From SHZI01 sp964384525 (GTDB taxonomy: Bacteria > Pseudomonadota > Gammaproteobacteria > Steroidobacterales > GCA-2729495), in NCBI GenBank assembly GCA_964384525.1, contig CAYLKO010000004.1, positions 16,727 to 80,726 of the forward strand: a stretch of DNA of 64,000 nucleotides, written 5' to 3'. Below are positions 8,375 through 16,448 of the stretch, in pieces. Each line of letters starts with the position of its first letter. The first letter of the stretch is position 1. A program made the position numbers and the translations under genes. The notes below the pieces were generated by a model. It did not search any database and was not told the DNA's origin. It was given only the letters and a program-made list of their open reading frames with translations.

Positions 8375-9495
8375 TGCTGAATCGCCGGAATCTGCTGCTG
8401 GCGCTGGCCGCCCTGTCCCGGCCGACGCGGGCGATGGCGCCGGACTTTCCGGCGGTCACACCGCGAGCGCTGCGCTTTCCGGCCGATTTCGGCGCCCACC
8501 CGGAATTCCGGACCGAGTGGTGGTACCTCACCGGCTGGCTGGGCACCGGGGCGGCAGCGCTGGGCTTCCAGATCACCTTCTTTCGCGTGCGCACCGATAT
8601 CGATGTGGCAAACCCCAGTGCGTTTGCCGCTCATCAACTCGTGATCGCCCATGCGGCCATCGCTGATCCCGCGCGGGGGCGCTTGCTGGTCGATGAACGC
8701 ATGGCGCGCGCCGGCTTTGGCCGGGTCGGCGCGGCAACCGGTAATACCGACGTCCGCCTCGATGACTGGCGACTGCGGCGCGACGCCGGCACCGGCACCG
8801 GCCAGTATGTTGCCCGGATCAGCGCCCGGGATTTCCACCTGGATTTGCAGGCCGTCGGCGCCGCAGCGCCGTGGCTGCAGGGCGTCGATGGCGTGTCCCG
8901 CAAAGGTCCGCTGGCTGCACAGGCCAGCTATTACTACTCGCGGCCACAGCTGGCGGTCACCGCCGCGCTGCGGGTGACGGCCGACGGTGACAGTCACCCG
9001 ACAACGATTGGGGAGCAACGACTGACAGGCACGGCGTGGCTGGATCACGAGTGGTCCAGTGCGGCGCTGGCACCCGCTGCCGCCGGCTGGGACTGGATCG
9101 GCATGAACCTGGATGATGGCAGCGCGCTGGTGGCCTTTCAGGTCCGGCCACAGGTCCCGGGAACAGCACTGGCGCGTTATGCGGCGCTGCGCAGCCCGGC
9201 AGGCCACACGCAGGTCGCCGATCCGGCAACCGTCCGCTTCACCCCCATCGCACACTGGACCTCAGCCCGCAGCGGAGCGCGCTGGCCGATCGCCTGGCAG
9301 ATACAGGTGGGCAATCGGCAATTCACCACCCGGCCGCTGATGGCTGACCAGGAGCTCGATTCCCGCCCGACGACCGGCGCCGTGTATTGGGAAGGAGCCA
9401 GCACCCTTGTGGAAGCTGGCAGGGCGGAGGCTGGCAGGGTAGTGGGTCGCGGTTATCTGGAAATGACCGGCTACCTGCAGCCTCTCAAGCTGTGA
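8374..9495 (+). CDS. secreted CrtC/AttH-like lipocalin-domain protein
   Basis: Protein of 373 residues of the CrtC-like/AttH family (PF07143 plus Lipocalin_9 type). The N-terminus MLNRRNLLLALAALSRPTRA with AMA following looks like a cleavable signal peptide, so it is probably periplasmic. The typical EWWYLTGWL block is near residue 48 and WLDHEWSS near 224. In AttEFGH-type systems the H protein is the exported partner of the ABC transporter. The one-base overlap with the permease stop supports translational coupling. A direct 15-bp repeat near the 3' end encodes EAGRAEAGR. Enzymatic activity (carotenoid hydratase in true CrtC) cannot be assumed. Confidence 0.85.
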   Translation: MLNRRNLLLALAALSRPTRAMAPDFPAVTPRALRFPADFGAHPEFRTEWWYLTGWLGTGAAALGFQITFFRVRTDIDVANPSAFAAHQLVIAHAAIADPARGRLLVDERMARAGFGRVGAATGNTDVRLDDWRLRRDAGTGTGQYVARISARDFHLDLQAVGAAAPWLQGVDGVSRKGPLAAQASYYYSRPQLAVTAALRVTADGDSHPTTIGEQRLTGTAWLDHEWSSAALAPAAAGWDWIGMNLDDGSALVAFQVRPQVPGTALARYAALRSPAGHTQVADPATVRFTPIAHWTSARSGARWPIAWQIQVGNRQFTTRPLMADQELDSRPTTGAVYWEGASTLVEAGRAEAGRVVGRGYLEMTGYLQPLKL

Positions 9496-9518
9496 GGGAA
9501 GCTGCCATCATCGAGCCC

Positions 9519-10214
9519 ATGACCACGCTCGGCCAATTCCTGGAGTTCAGTGTGCCCGCGCCGGATCCGGCTGCGTCGCTGGATTTCTACCGGCGATTGG
9601 GCTTCAGCGAAATCCGCGTCAACGACGTGCGCCCCACCCGCTACGCGGCCGTGACCGATGGCCAGATCGTCATCGGCCTGCATGGCCTCGGCCTGGAAGA
9701 GCCCGCGCTGACCATCGTGCGTACCGGGCTGGCCCGCAACGCCCGGTCGCTCATCGACCGTGGCATCGACCTGGCCTTCGAGCGCCTGGACGATGACCAG
9801 TTCCACGAGATCCGGCTGCGCAGTCCCGATGGCCACCTGCTGCAGTTGCTGGAGGCGCCCACGTTCTCGGTGACCGACGACGACTACCCGGCACCGGTCA
9901 TCGGTCGCTGCATCACGCTCGAGCTGGGTTGCGACACGCCGGAAGCCACGCAATTGTTCTTCGAGCAGGGTGGGTTTCTCGGCGCCCGGGCCGCGGAGGG
10001 CGACAGCCTCGTGCTGGCAACACCGGGACTGCTGCTGACCTTGCTGCCGTTCCGGGGCGCGAGCGGGCCGGCGATGCGCTTCGAGCCCGCTGGTGCGTGG
10101 CAGGCCGTGCTGGACGAAGGCGGATTGCATGCCCGGCGATCGGGCTCCGCGTGGCTGCTGACCGCGCCCGAAGGAACGCTGCTCCGCCTGATCACGACAC
10201 CGGAAGCTCGCTGA
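9519..10214 (+). CDS. VOC (glyoxalase/bleomycin resistance) superfamily protein
   Basis: Protein of 231 residues with two VOC-type beta-alpha-beta-beta-beta halves. The first (about 1-115) contains FLEFSVPAPDPAASLDFYRRLGF and a C-terminal RSPDGHLLQLLEAP element; the second begins at about CITLELGCDTPEATQLFF. VOC proteins include glyoxalases, dioxygenases and antibiotic-binding proteins, and the substrate cannot be read from the sequence. The start ATG 9519 lies 23 bp after the AttH-like stop, so it may be cotranscribed with the ABC cassette. Confidence 0.85.
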   Translation: MTTLGQFLEFSVPAPDPAASLDFYRRLGFSEIRVNDVRPTRYAAVTDGQIVIGLHGLGLEEPALTIVRTGLARNARSLIDRGIDLAFERLDDDQFHEIRLRSPDGHLLQLLEAPTFSVTDDDYPAPVIGRCITLELGCDTPEATQLFFEQGGFLGARAAEGDSLVLATPGLLLTLLPFRGASGPAMRFEPAGAWQAVLDEGGLHARRSGSAWLLTAPEGTLLRLITTPEAR

Positions 10215-10321
10215 GCACGGCTTTCAGCCGCTTGCTGCCCGTCAACCGGCGGTGATCGGCAGATCCTGCGCCCACAGCACGCCATCCGGCGCAACGGCAT
10301 CGTTCAGTCCGGAGTCGAAGC

Positions 10322-10672
10322 TTATGCGCCTGGCAGCGTGGTGTGGCCGGTGGGCCAGTTATCGCAATCGATGCCCCGTTTGTTGAGCACCAGCTTCCAG
10401 TTCCGGCTGGCGAGCCCCGCCGCAGTCAGGGTGTCGCGCCAGTCCACGCAGGCCATGGCCAGGACTTCATCGAATTTTGCCCGGTCGCCCTTGGCGAGCC
10501 ACAGGATGGCGGCATGCACGCGGGGTGGTGGGGCCACCGCCCCCATCGGCAGCCCGGTATGGGCGAGCCTGGCCGTGACGTACTCCCGGTGCTCCACTGC
10601 AAAGCTGCGGGTGATCTCCCGGATGATCGAGGGCTCGAGCTGGCAGGTCGCGGGCAGGGTACGCATGTTCAT
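10322..10672 (-). CDS. hypothetical protein, 116 aa
   Basis: I do not recognise a family. The protein is soluble, with no signal peptide or membrane helix, and contains a motif-like core ILWLAKGDRAKFDEVLAMACVDWRD followed by a basic C-terminal half ending HTTLPGA. It lies 21 bp downstream of the GFA-family gene on the same strand, so the two may be cotranscribed. Codon use is typical of the neighbours, which favours a real gene. The 107 bp between its stop and the VOC gene hold no clear feature. Confidence 0.65.
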   Translation of the reverse strand: MNMRTLPATCQLEPSIIREITRSFAVEHREYVTARLAHTGLPMGAVAPPPRVHAAILWLAKGDRAKFDEVLAMACVDWRDTLTAAGLASRNWKLVLNKRGIDCDNWPTGHTTLPGA

Positions 10673-10693
10673 GGTCTGGTGATCACCGCCCGG

Positions 10694-11167
10694 CTAGACC
10701 GGCCCGACCACCGGCGTCCAGGTGTTGATGCGCCGCGCCCGGCGGCTTTCGGCCGACTCACCCTCGTGCGTCACGGCCTTGCCGGCCGGCACTCCCCGGG
10801 GCAGTTCGAGCAGGGTGTTCAGGTTCAGCAGGCCATGCACGCCACGCCCCGACAAGACGACCGCCGCCACGTAAGTGCCGCACTCCTTGCACACGATGAA
10901 GTCAGCCGTGCGCAGGCCGAAGCGGTAGCGGCGCAGGAACTCCGGTCGTTCGAAACGAAACTGCAGTTCCCCGGCCGGATCGGCCGTCGATCGGGCGCCA
11001 TGGCTCCGGCAGAAACGGCACTGGCAACGGGAGACCGGCCAGCGGGTCGCGGGCAGTGTTGTGGTGTAGCTGTATTCGATGGCCCCGCAGTGACAGCTGC
11101 CGGTGTAGGTACGGGGCGCACGACGGACGACTGGCCGCTTCCCGGTAGCCCGTTTTCTGGGTTTCAC
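10694..11167 (-). CDS. GFA family (glutathione-dependent formaldehyde-activating, Mss4-fold) protein
   Basis: About 157 residues with the zinc-binding cysteine pattern of the GFA/CENP-V family: TGSCHCGAIEYSY, then SRCQCRFCRSHGA, then VCKECGTYV. Members bind zinc; some are said to assist glutathione-formaldehyde adduct formation, though most are uncharacterised. I prefer GTG 11167 because AAGGA lies just upstream. The ATG at 11224 has no ribosome site and would leave only 20 bp to the divergent RNase gene. The N-terminus is very basic (KPRKRATGKR). An S-formylglutathione hydrolase gene is present 46 kb away, but no direct link is visible. Confidence 0.85.
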   Translation of the reverse strand: MKPRKRATGKRPVVRRAPRTYTGSCHCGAIEYSYTTTLPATRWPVSRCQCRFCRSHGARSTADPAGELQFRFERPEFLRRYRFGLRTADFIVCKECGTYVAAVVLSGRGVHGLLNLNTLLELPRGVPAGKAVTHEGESAESRRARRINTWTPVVGPV

Positions 11168-11244
11168 CCGATCCTTGTAGCGCGGCCCACCGGTCGTGCC
11201 AAGTCCCGCTGTCCGGGATTGCATGCGACACGCTACGATGAGCC

Positions 11245-11652
11245 ATGCGCCGTTTGCTCTTCCCGCTGCTGGCGGTCCTTGTTGCTGTCGTTCTGCTGTG
11301 GCAGCCCGATGGCGGCCTGGCGCCGGAAACCGGCAATCTGCCCGCCGCTGAAACGACGCCTCAAGTCGCGGGGAGCGCGCTGCCGCAAGGCGTACAGGCG
11401 GTGGTCGGGCTGATCGAGCGCGGCGGTCCGTTTCCGCATCGGCAGGACGGCACGGTATTCAAGAATCGCGAGGGCCGGCTGCCAGCAGCAGCACCGGGCT
11501 ATTACCATGAATACACGGTGCCAACCCCGGGAGCCCGCGATCGCGGTGCGCGCCGCCTGGTCACCGGCGGCAACCCGCCCGTGGTCTGGTATTACACCGG
11601 GGATCACTACCGGAGTTTTCAGGCATTCGATCCGGAGAACCTCACGCGATGA
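11245..11652 (+). CDS. secreted guanyl-specific RNase, barnase/RNase Sa family
   Basis: Protein of 135 residues with an N-terminal signal peptide or anchor (MRRLLFPLLAVLVAVVLL) followed by a microbial ribonuclease domain. The catalytic set of the barnase/RNase Sa family is visible: Glu89 in YYHEYTV, Arg103/104 in GARRLV and His121 in GDHYRSF. The domain should cut single-stranded RNA 3' to guanine. Its stop overlaps the ATG of a barstar-like gene by 4 bp, so toxin and inhibitor are made together. Possible roles are nutrient scavenging or inter-bacterial killing; the sequence does not decide. Confidence 0.92.
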   Translation: MRRLLFPLLAVLVAVVLLWQPDGGLAPETGNLPAAETTPQVAGSALPQGVQAVVGLIERGGPFPHRQDGTVFKNREGRLPAAAPGYYHEYTVPTPGARDRGARRLVTGGNPPVVWYYTGDHYRSFQAFDPENLTR

Positions 11653-12065
11653 CCCCCGAGGAGCTCATCGATACCCTGCCGCAGGCCGACCGGGCCGGCA
11701 TCTTCAGCCTGCCCGCCGCCGATATTGCCGTGATCGCCCGCCTGGCCAAATCGCTGGACTTCGCGGTTTATCGTGTCAGCCTGGCCGGTTGCACGGAGGT
11801 GGCGGACGTCATGGTGCGCCTGCAGAACGAGCTTTCGCTGCCCGCCTGGTTCGGCCAGAACTGGGATGCCCTGGCCGACTGCCTCACCGATCTGAGCTGG
11901 CGCGAAGCGCCCGGCTATCTGCTGGTCCTCGAACACATGGCCGACTTCCGTGACCGGGGCGATGAGGATTTCGACCTGCTCATCCAGACGTTGAGCGATG
12001 CCTCGGCCAGCTGGAGTGGCCTGGGCGTGCCCTTCTGGGGCTTTCTGGTGCTCGACGCAGGCTGA
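11649..12065 (+). CDS. barstar family RNase inhibitor
   Basis: Protein of 138 residues with the barstar signature WFGQNWDALADCLTDL (about 67-82), whose acidic helix normally plugs the active site of barnase, and the C-terminal VPFWGFLVLDAG strand. It has no signal peptide, so it acts in the cytoplasm and protects the producer from the RNase before export. The ATGA overlap with the RNase gene implies translational coupling. A 15-bp direct repeat and a strong terminator follow. Confidence 0.93.
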   Translation: MTPEELIDTLPQADRAGIFSLPAADIAVIARLAKSLDFAVYRVSLAGCTEVADVMVRLQNELSLPAWFGQNWDALADCLTDLSWREAPGYLLVLEHMADFRDRGDEDFDLLIQTLSDASASWSGLGVPFWGFLVLDAG

Positions 12066-12069
12066 GCCT

Positions 12070-12099
12070 GCGCCACCTGGTCCGGCGCCACCTGATCCG
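12070..12099 (+). repeat. 15-bp tandem repeat after barstar stop
   Basis: Two adjacent 15-bp units (12070-12084 and 12085-12099) differing at one base, starting four bases after the barstar stop. A second TGA (12093) lies in the frame of the stop codon. Confidence 0.75.
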
Positions 12100-12117
12100 G
12101 AAGCGGGTCGTCGAAAA

Positions 12118-12148
12118 AAAACCAGCGGGCTGCAAACCCGCTGGTTTT
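12118..12148. terminator. bidirectional intrinsic terminator
   Basis: A perfect 12-bp stem (12118-12129 with 12137-12148) with a 7-base loop. The stem base is A-rich on the left and T-rich on the right, so it can end transcription of barstar (+) and of the PPOX-like gene (-). It lies between their convergent 3' ends. Confidence 0.93.
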
Positions 12149-12172
12149 CGGTTTGTCGACCGGAGGCTGTCG

Positions 12173-12730
12173 CTACGAAACGTTGCCGCCCGGGATCACC
12201 TTGGGTGAATCGGCGCCGGGCATCCAGATCTGACGCGGGGCATAACCTTCCTTGCGCATCATGTGCTCGCTGTAAACGATCCGGTCCGGATCGATGCGCA
12301 AGAGCTGGCCTCGCGGTGGTTTGCCGCTGACCTTGCCGAGCTCGAAGGCCGATGCCACCCACTTGAACACTTTCATGCCGTGTTCCCATTCCGGCGTGTC
12401 TACATCCAGCAGGGTGCCCTTGCCGAAAACCTGTGCACCCATCACGCAGGCCCAGCCGGCCATCGGATTGGCGACGGCAAAACTGACCCGCGGATCGCGT
12501 TGCAGGGCCTTCACCTTGGGGCTGTTCGGCTGCGGGAAGATGTACAGCGAAAAGTGGTCGGCATAGAACTCGACGGGGCTGACGATCGGCGAGCCATCCT
12601 TCTTGACCGTGCCCAGGTAGCCGATGTTGGTCATCGTCAGCACGCGTTCAATCCGGCTTTCCAGCAGCTTGTTGGGCATCTGCCGGGTGGGCCAGGGTTC
12701 TTCTTCAAGCCATTTGTGGGCAACGCTCAA
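12173..12730 (-). CDS. pyridoxamine 5'-phosphate oxidase-like (flavin/F420-binding split barrel) protein
   Basis: Protein of 185 residues with the PPOX split-barrel pattern: NIGYLGTVKKDGSPIVSPVEF, then SPKVKALQRDPRVSFAVANP, then a C-terminal RIVYSEHMM segment. Such proteins bind FMN, F420 or heme and reduce varied substrates. It is too divergent to be called PdxH. It is a single gene ending at the shared terminator, 34 bp downstream of the GST gene on the same strand, so it may be cotranscribed with GST. Confidence 0.85.
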   Translation of the reverse strand: MSVAHKWLEEEPWPTRQMPNKLLESRIERVLTMTNIGYLGTVKKDGSPIVSPVEFYADHFSLYIFPQPNSPKVKALQRDPRVSFAVANPMAGWACVMGAQVFGKGTLLDVDTPEWEHGMKVFKWVASAFELGKVSGKPPRGQLLRIDPDRIVYSEHMMRKEGYAPRQIWMPGADSPKVIPGGNVS

Positions 12731-12764
12731 GATTCGTCTCCTTCAGTTCGTGTGACCGGTGATT

Positions 12765-13424
12765 CTACTTGGTCGCACGCCGGGCATGGGCGGCATCCAG
12801 GGCGGCCTGCTCTTCCGCCAGGATCGGCGCCCACAGGGGTCGTGCGCACAGCGCCGCAGCATGGCGCGTCAGGCGCGGCCAGCGCTCCGGATCCAGGGCG
12901 CCATCTCCCTGGCGATAGGTGACGAGTTGCGCGCCGATGGCCACGTCGGCCACCGTCAGTTGCCCGCCGACGGCAAAAGGACCGTCGCCCAGCTGGCCTT
13001 CCAGCCAGTCGAAGGCCTGATCGCGCGGCCCGGCAGCCTGTGCCAGCACCTCGTCATCACCGGGCTTGCCCATGTACAGCGGTTTGACCACCCGCTCGGT
13101 AAAAAACGGCAGGGTGACCTTGCGCAACTGCGTGTCGGCGTATTCCTCGAGCCACAGCGCCTGCGCCAGCGATGCCGCCGCTTCGGGATGGAGGGGCGGC
13201 GTGCCGGGGAAGGCGCGCTCCAGGTAGGCGATGATCACCGACGAGTCCGGAATCGTGATGCCGCGATCCTCGAGCACCGGGATCTGCCCCAGCGGATGCA
13301 GCGCCCGGATCCTTGCCGAACCCATCGGCGGCGCTTCCAGCCGGTATTCGATGCCTTTTTCCAGTAGCGCCAGCCGGACCTTGCGCGTGAACGTGGACAG
13401 GTTGATGCCGTACACGATCACCAT
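12765..13424 (-). CDS. glutathione S-transferase family protein
   Basis: Protein of 219 residues. The N-terminal thioredoxin-like domain (about 1-78) starts IVYGINLSTFTRKVRLALLEKGI, with the glutathione gamma-Glu contact region PDSSVIIAYLER. The all-helical C-terminal domain follows (LTVADVAIGAQL). A Ser-rich STFT active-site region suggests a theta- or beta-like class. The start at 13424 is preferred because upstream ATGs would run into acs. The gap to the acs stop is only 4 bp, consistent with an operon acs-GST-PPOX. Confidence 0.88.
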   Translation of the reverse strand: MVIVYGINLSTFTRKVRLALLEKGIEYRLEAPPMGSARIRALHPLGQIPVLEDRGITIPDSSVIIAYLERAFPGTPPLHPEAAASLAQALWLEEYADTQLRKVTLPFFTERVVKPLYMGKPGDDEVLAQAAGPRDQAFDWLEGQLGDGPFAVGGQLTVADVAIGAQLVTYRQGDGALDPERWPRLTRHAAALCARPLWAPILAEEQAALDAAHARRATK

Positions 13425-13428
13425 GGCT

Positions 13429-15387
13429 TCAGCCCTCGCCACGCAGCTGCTCGACGATGGCCGGGTTTTCGAGCGTCGAAATATCCTGGGTGATGGGTTC
13501 ATCGCGGGCGATTGCCCGGAGCAGGCGTCGCATGATCTTGCCGGAGCGGGTTTTCGGCAGATTGTCGGCGAAGCGGATGTCGTCCGGCCGCGCGATGGCG
13601 CCGAGCTCATGGCTGACGAATTCCCGCAATTCATCCGCCATCCGGCCGGCTGCCTTGCCGACCGGCCGCGCGCCCTTCAACACCACGTAGGCAAAGATCG
13701 ATTCGCCCTTGATCTCGTGGTGACGGCTCACGACCGCCGCTTCCGCCACGCGCGGATTGGCCACGAATGCGCTCTCGATCTCGGCCGTGCCCAGCCGGTG
13801 GCCGGAAACCTTCAGTACATCGTCGGCGCGACCCATCACCCAGAAGTAGCCATCGGCATCCTGGCGGGCGGTATCGCCGGCAACGTAATAACGATGGTCG
13901 AACTTCTCCCAGTAGGTTTGCAGGTAGCGCTCGTTGGCGCCCCTGATCGTGCGCAACATCGACGGCCAGGGCTGGCGGACCACGAGCCAGCCGCCCCGCT
14001 CCGGATCACTCACGAGATTGCCGCTCTCATCGACGATCGCCATGTCGATGCCGGGAATCGGCAGGGTGCAGGAACCCGGCTTGGTGGCCGTCACGCCGGG
14101 CAGCGGGCTCGCCATCGTGGCGCCGGTTTCGGTTTGCCACCAGGTATCGACGATCGGGCAGCGACCCTGGCCGATGACCGTGTGATACCAGATCCAGGCC
14201 TCCGGATTGATCGGCTCGCCGACCGAGCCCAGAAGCCGCAGCTTGTTCAGGTTGTACTGCCGCGGATATTCGTCCCCGTGCTTCATCAGGGCCCGAATGG
14301 CGGTCGGGGCGGTGTACAGGATGGTGACGCCAAGGCGTTCGCAGATGCTCCAGAAGCGGCCGGGATCCGGATACATCGGCCCGCCCTCATACATCACCAC
14401 GGTTGCGCCGGCCGCCAGCGGGCCATAGCAGACGTAGGTATGGCCCGTCACCCAGCCGACATCGGCGGTGCACCAGAACACATCTTCTTCGTGCAGATCG
14501 AAGATCCACTCCGACGTGAGCTTGGCCATCAGCAGAAAGCCCGCCGTCGCGTGCTGAATGCCCTTGGGTCGGCCGGTGGAACCGGAGGTGTAGAGCAGGA
14601 ACAGCGGATGTTCGGCATTGACCCAGGCCGGCTCGCAGTGATCTGCCTGGCCGCGCACCACGTCGGACCACCAGCAATCGCGCCCCTTCTGCATGCGCAC
14701 GGCTTTCCCGGTGCGCTTCAGCACGACGACTTTTTCGACGATCCCGCCGACGTCGCGCAACGCTTCATCCACGGCCTCTTTCAGCGGCACGACCTTGCCA
14801 CCGCGGAAACCTCCATCAGCGGTGATCACCACCTTCGCGCCGGCATCCACGATCCGGTCCTTGAGCGAGCTCGCCGAGAAGCCGCCGAAGACCACGGAAT
14901 GAATGGCGCCGATGCGGGCGCAGGCCAGCATGGCGATGATGGCTTCCGGCACCATCGGCATGTAGATGACCACGCGATCCCCCGGCCACACGCCCAGCTG
15001 TTTCAGGGCATTGGCAAACCGGCAGACATCCAGCGTCAGTTGCCGGTAGGTGAGCACCCGGCTGTCGCCGGGCTCGCCTTCGAAGATGATCGCCGGTTTG
15101 TCGCCCCGCGGCACTACATGGACATCGAGGCAATTGAAGGCAGCGTTGATTTCACCGTTGGCAAACCAGCGGTAGTTCGGTGCGTGGCTGTCGTCGAGCG
15201 TCTGCGTGAAGGGCACATGCCAGCGCAACTCATCGCGCGCGAGCCGGCTCCAGTAGGCCAGCGGATCGCGGGCGGCCTCGGCACGGAGCGCGGCAACATC
15301 GTCGGGCTGCAGACGGGCTCTGGCGGAAAATCCGGTGGAGGGTGGAAAGCTGCGTGATTCCTGCAGGACTGATTCGATATTGCTCAT
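13429..15387 (-). CDS. acs: acetyl-CoA synthetase
   Basis: AMP-forming acetate-CoA ligase, 652 residues, the usual length for Acs. It makes acetyl-CoA from acetate, ATP and CoA in the cytoplasm. Visible motifs are the P-loop-like YTSGSTGRPKGIQHATAGF, the acyl-pocket region WWQTETGATM, the hinge YVAGDTARQDADGYFWVMGR with DDVLKVSGHRLGTAEIE, and the C-terminal LPKTRSGKIMRRLLR, whose lysine is the one usually regulated by acetylation. No regulatory site is evident upstream. Confidence 0.97.
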   Translation of the reverse strand: MSNIESVLQESRSFPPSTGFSARARLQPDDVAALRAEAARDPLAYWSRLARDELRWHVPFTQTLDDSHAPNYRWFANGEINAAFNCLDVHVVPRGDKPAIIFEGEPGDSRVLTYRQLTLDVCRFANALKQLGVWPGDRVVIYMPMVPEAIIAMLACARIGAIHSVVFGGFSASSLKDRIVDAGAKVVITADGGFRGGKVVPLKEAVDEALRDVGGIVEKVVVLKRTGKAVRMQKGRDCWWSDVVRGQADHCEPAWVNAEHPLFLLYTSGSTGRPKGIQHATAGFLLMAKLTSEWIFDLHEEDVFWCTADVGWVTGHTYVCYGPLAAGATVVMYEGGPMYPDPGRFWSICERLGVTILYTAPTAIRALMKHGDEYPRQYNLNKLRLLGSVGEPINPEAWIWYHTVIGQGRCPIVDTWWQTETGATMASPLPGVTATKPGSCTLPIPGIDMAIVDESGNLVSDPERGGWLVVRQPWPSMLRTIRGANERYLQTYWEKFDHRYYVAGDTARQDADGYFWVMGRADDVLKVSGHRLGTAEIESAFVANPRVAEAAVVSRHHEIKGESIFAYVVLKGARPVGKAAGRMADELREFVSHELGAIARPDDIRFADNLPKTRSGKIMRRLLRAIARDEPITQDISTLENPAIVEQLRGEG

Positions 15388-15422
15388 GTCGCCTCTGCTT
15401 CAAGCGCCGGCGCCGTGTCTGC

Positions 15423-15452
15423 GCCATTGGGCCTTGGGCCATTGGGCCCTTG
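15423..15452 (+). repeat. 15-bp tandem repeat between acs and sigma-partner gene
   Basis: Two 15-bp units (15423-15437 and 15438-15452) built on gccattgggcc, lying just past the stop codon of the minus-strand sigma-partner gene and upstream of acs. Confidence 0.75.
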
Positions 15453-15455
15453 TGC

Positions 15456-16448
15456 TCAGGGTGGGCGGGCCAGGATGCGCTGGGTAATGGGGTCGTCGGA
15501 AAAATCCCGGAGGAAGATCTCGAGGGAGTCGGCCGCCAGATCATGCTGGCCACCGTCGTAGAGTTCCAGAATCTTCGCCAGCCGGCGCTCACGCGGTTGA
15601 ATGACGACGGCAGCCGCCACTGCGGTGGATGTGGCGGCGGATGTGGCGGTGCTGGCTGCCCTGGCCGCGTCTGCCGCTGCGACACTACCGGATGCAGCCG
15701 TTTCAGCCCGGATCGCCGCCATCTGGTTCGCCACCACCAGATCCTTGCGGATCAGCGCGATCGCCGCATCCAGATCTTCGACCTGGGGCATCTCGGGCGC
15801 GAAGAATGGCGGTGGGGGCAACACGGGCCGCTCGGCCGCTTGGTCGGCATCCAGCTCCACGACCTCGGCATCCTGATCAGAGTCCTGGTCAGCATCCTGA
15901 TCTGTATTCCGGGCGGCCGACGCCCTGGCCGCATCCCGGCGTTCCCGGGCACGCCTGGCGAAGCTTGCGTCCGCTCCGGCGTCCGCCCCCATCGTCGTGC
16001 CGTCGCCGGGAACATGGTCCATGCCACCGAGAAACCGGTAGCCGACGCCGGCTGCCATCAGCACGCCGGCCGCGATGAAGGCCGGTATCAGCCAGCGGGG
16101 GCGGGCGGAACGTCGCGGATCATCATCGTCGTCGTCGTCATCCTCATCAGCCGGCCCGACTGCCGTCGCCAGCTTGCGTGCTGGTGCCGGCCTCACTGGT
16201 GTTGGCCCCACGGGTGACGACCCGACAAGCGGCGGCTTCGGTTGACCGCCGGCCACGGCGGTTGGCGCCACAGGCACTGCTGTCGCGGCGGCGGCGATGC
16301 TCGCCTGTGCGAGCTGGCGAATCCGGGTATCCAGCTCGGCCGATGGTTCGGCACGCACCAGCTGGCCATATTCGCGGGCCAGCGGCGACCGTCGCGCGAG
16401 CAGATTGTTGAGCCCGGTCTCGCCGGGCGCGGTGCTGGCGTTGCTCAC
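15456..16448 (-). CDS. putative membrane-anchored partner (anti-sigma-like) of ECF sigma factor
   Basis: Protein of 330 residues with no clear family. The N-terminal 90 residues are soluble. They are followed by an eight-residue aspartate run, then one membrane helix (about WLIPAFIAAGVLMAAGVGY). After the helix comes a low-complexity region with a 12-bp DNA repeat encoding DQDADQDSDQDA, and a C-terminal helical segment (DLAADSLEIFLRDFSDDPITQRIL). It overlaps the upstream sigma gene by 4 bp (ATGA). Gene order and the single helix with a cytosolic N-terminus suggest an anti-sigma or membrane tether; this is inference because no zinc-binding or FecR motif is seen. Confidence 0.7.
   Translation of the reverse strand: MSNASTAPGETGLNNLLARRSPLAREYGQLVRAEPSAELDTRIRQLAQASIAAAATAVPVAPTAVAGGQPKPPLVGSSPVGPTPVRPAPARKLATAVGPADEDDDDDDDDPRRSARPRWLIPAFIAAGVLMAAGVGYRFLGGMDHVPGDGTTMGADAGADASFARRARERRDAARASAARNTDQDADQDSDQDAEVVELDADQAAERPVLPPPPFFAPEMPQVEDLDAAIALIRKDLVVANQMAAIRAETAASGSVAAADAARAASTATSAATSTAVAAAVVIQPRERRLAKILELYDGGQHDLAADSLEIFLRDFSDDPITQRILARPP

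Noticed and set aside
10215..10321. A 27-codon minus-strand open stretch (SFDSGLNDAVAPDG...) after the 116-aa gene
   Set aside because: Codon-like composition suggested a gene remnant, but there is no start codon, no family match, and it is too short to support.
13231..15357. A 708-codon open frame opposite acs
   Set aside because: It is antisense to a complete and highly conserved acs. High GC content creates long open frames on the opposite strand; it shows no recognisable domain.
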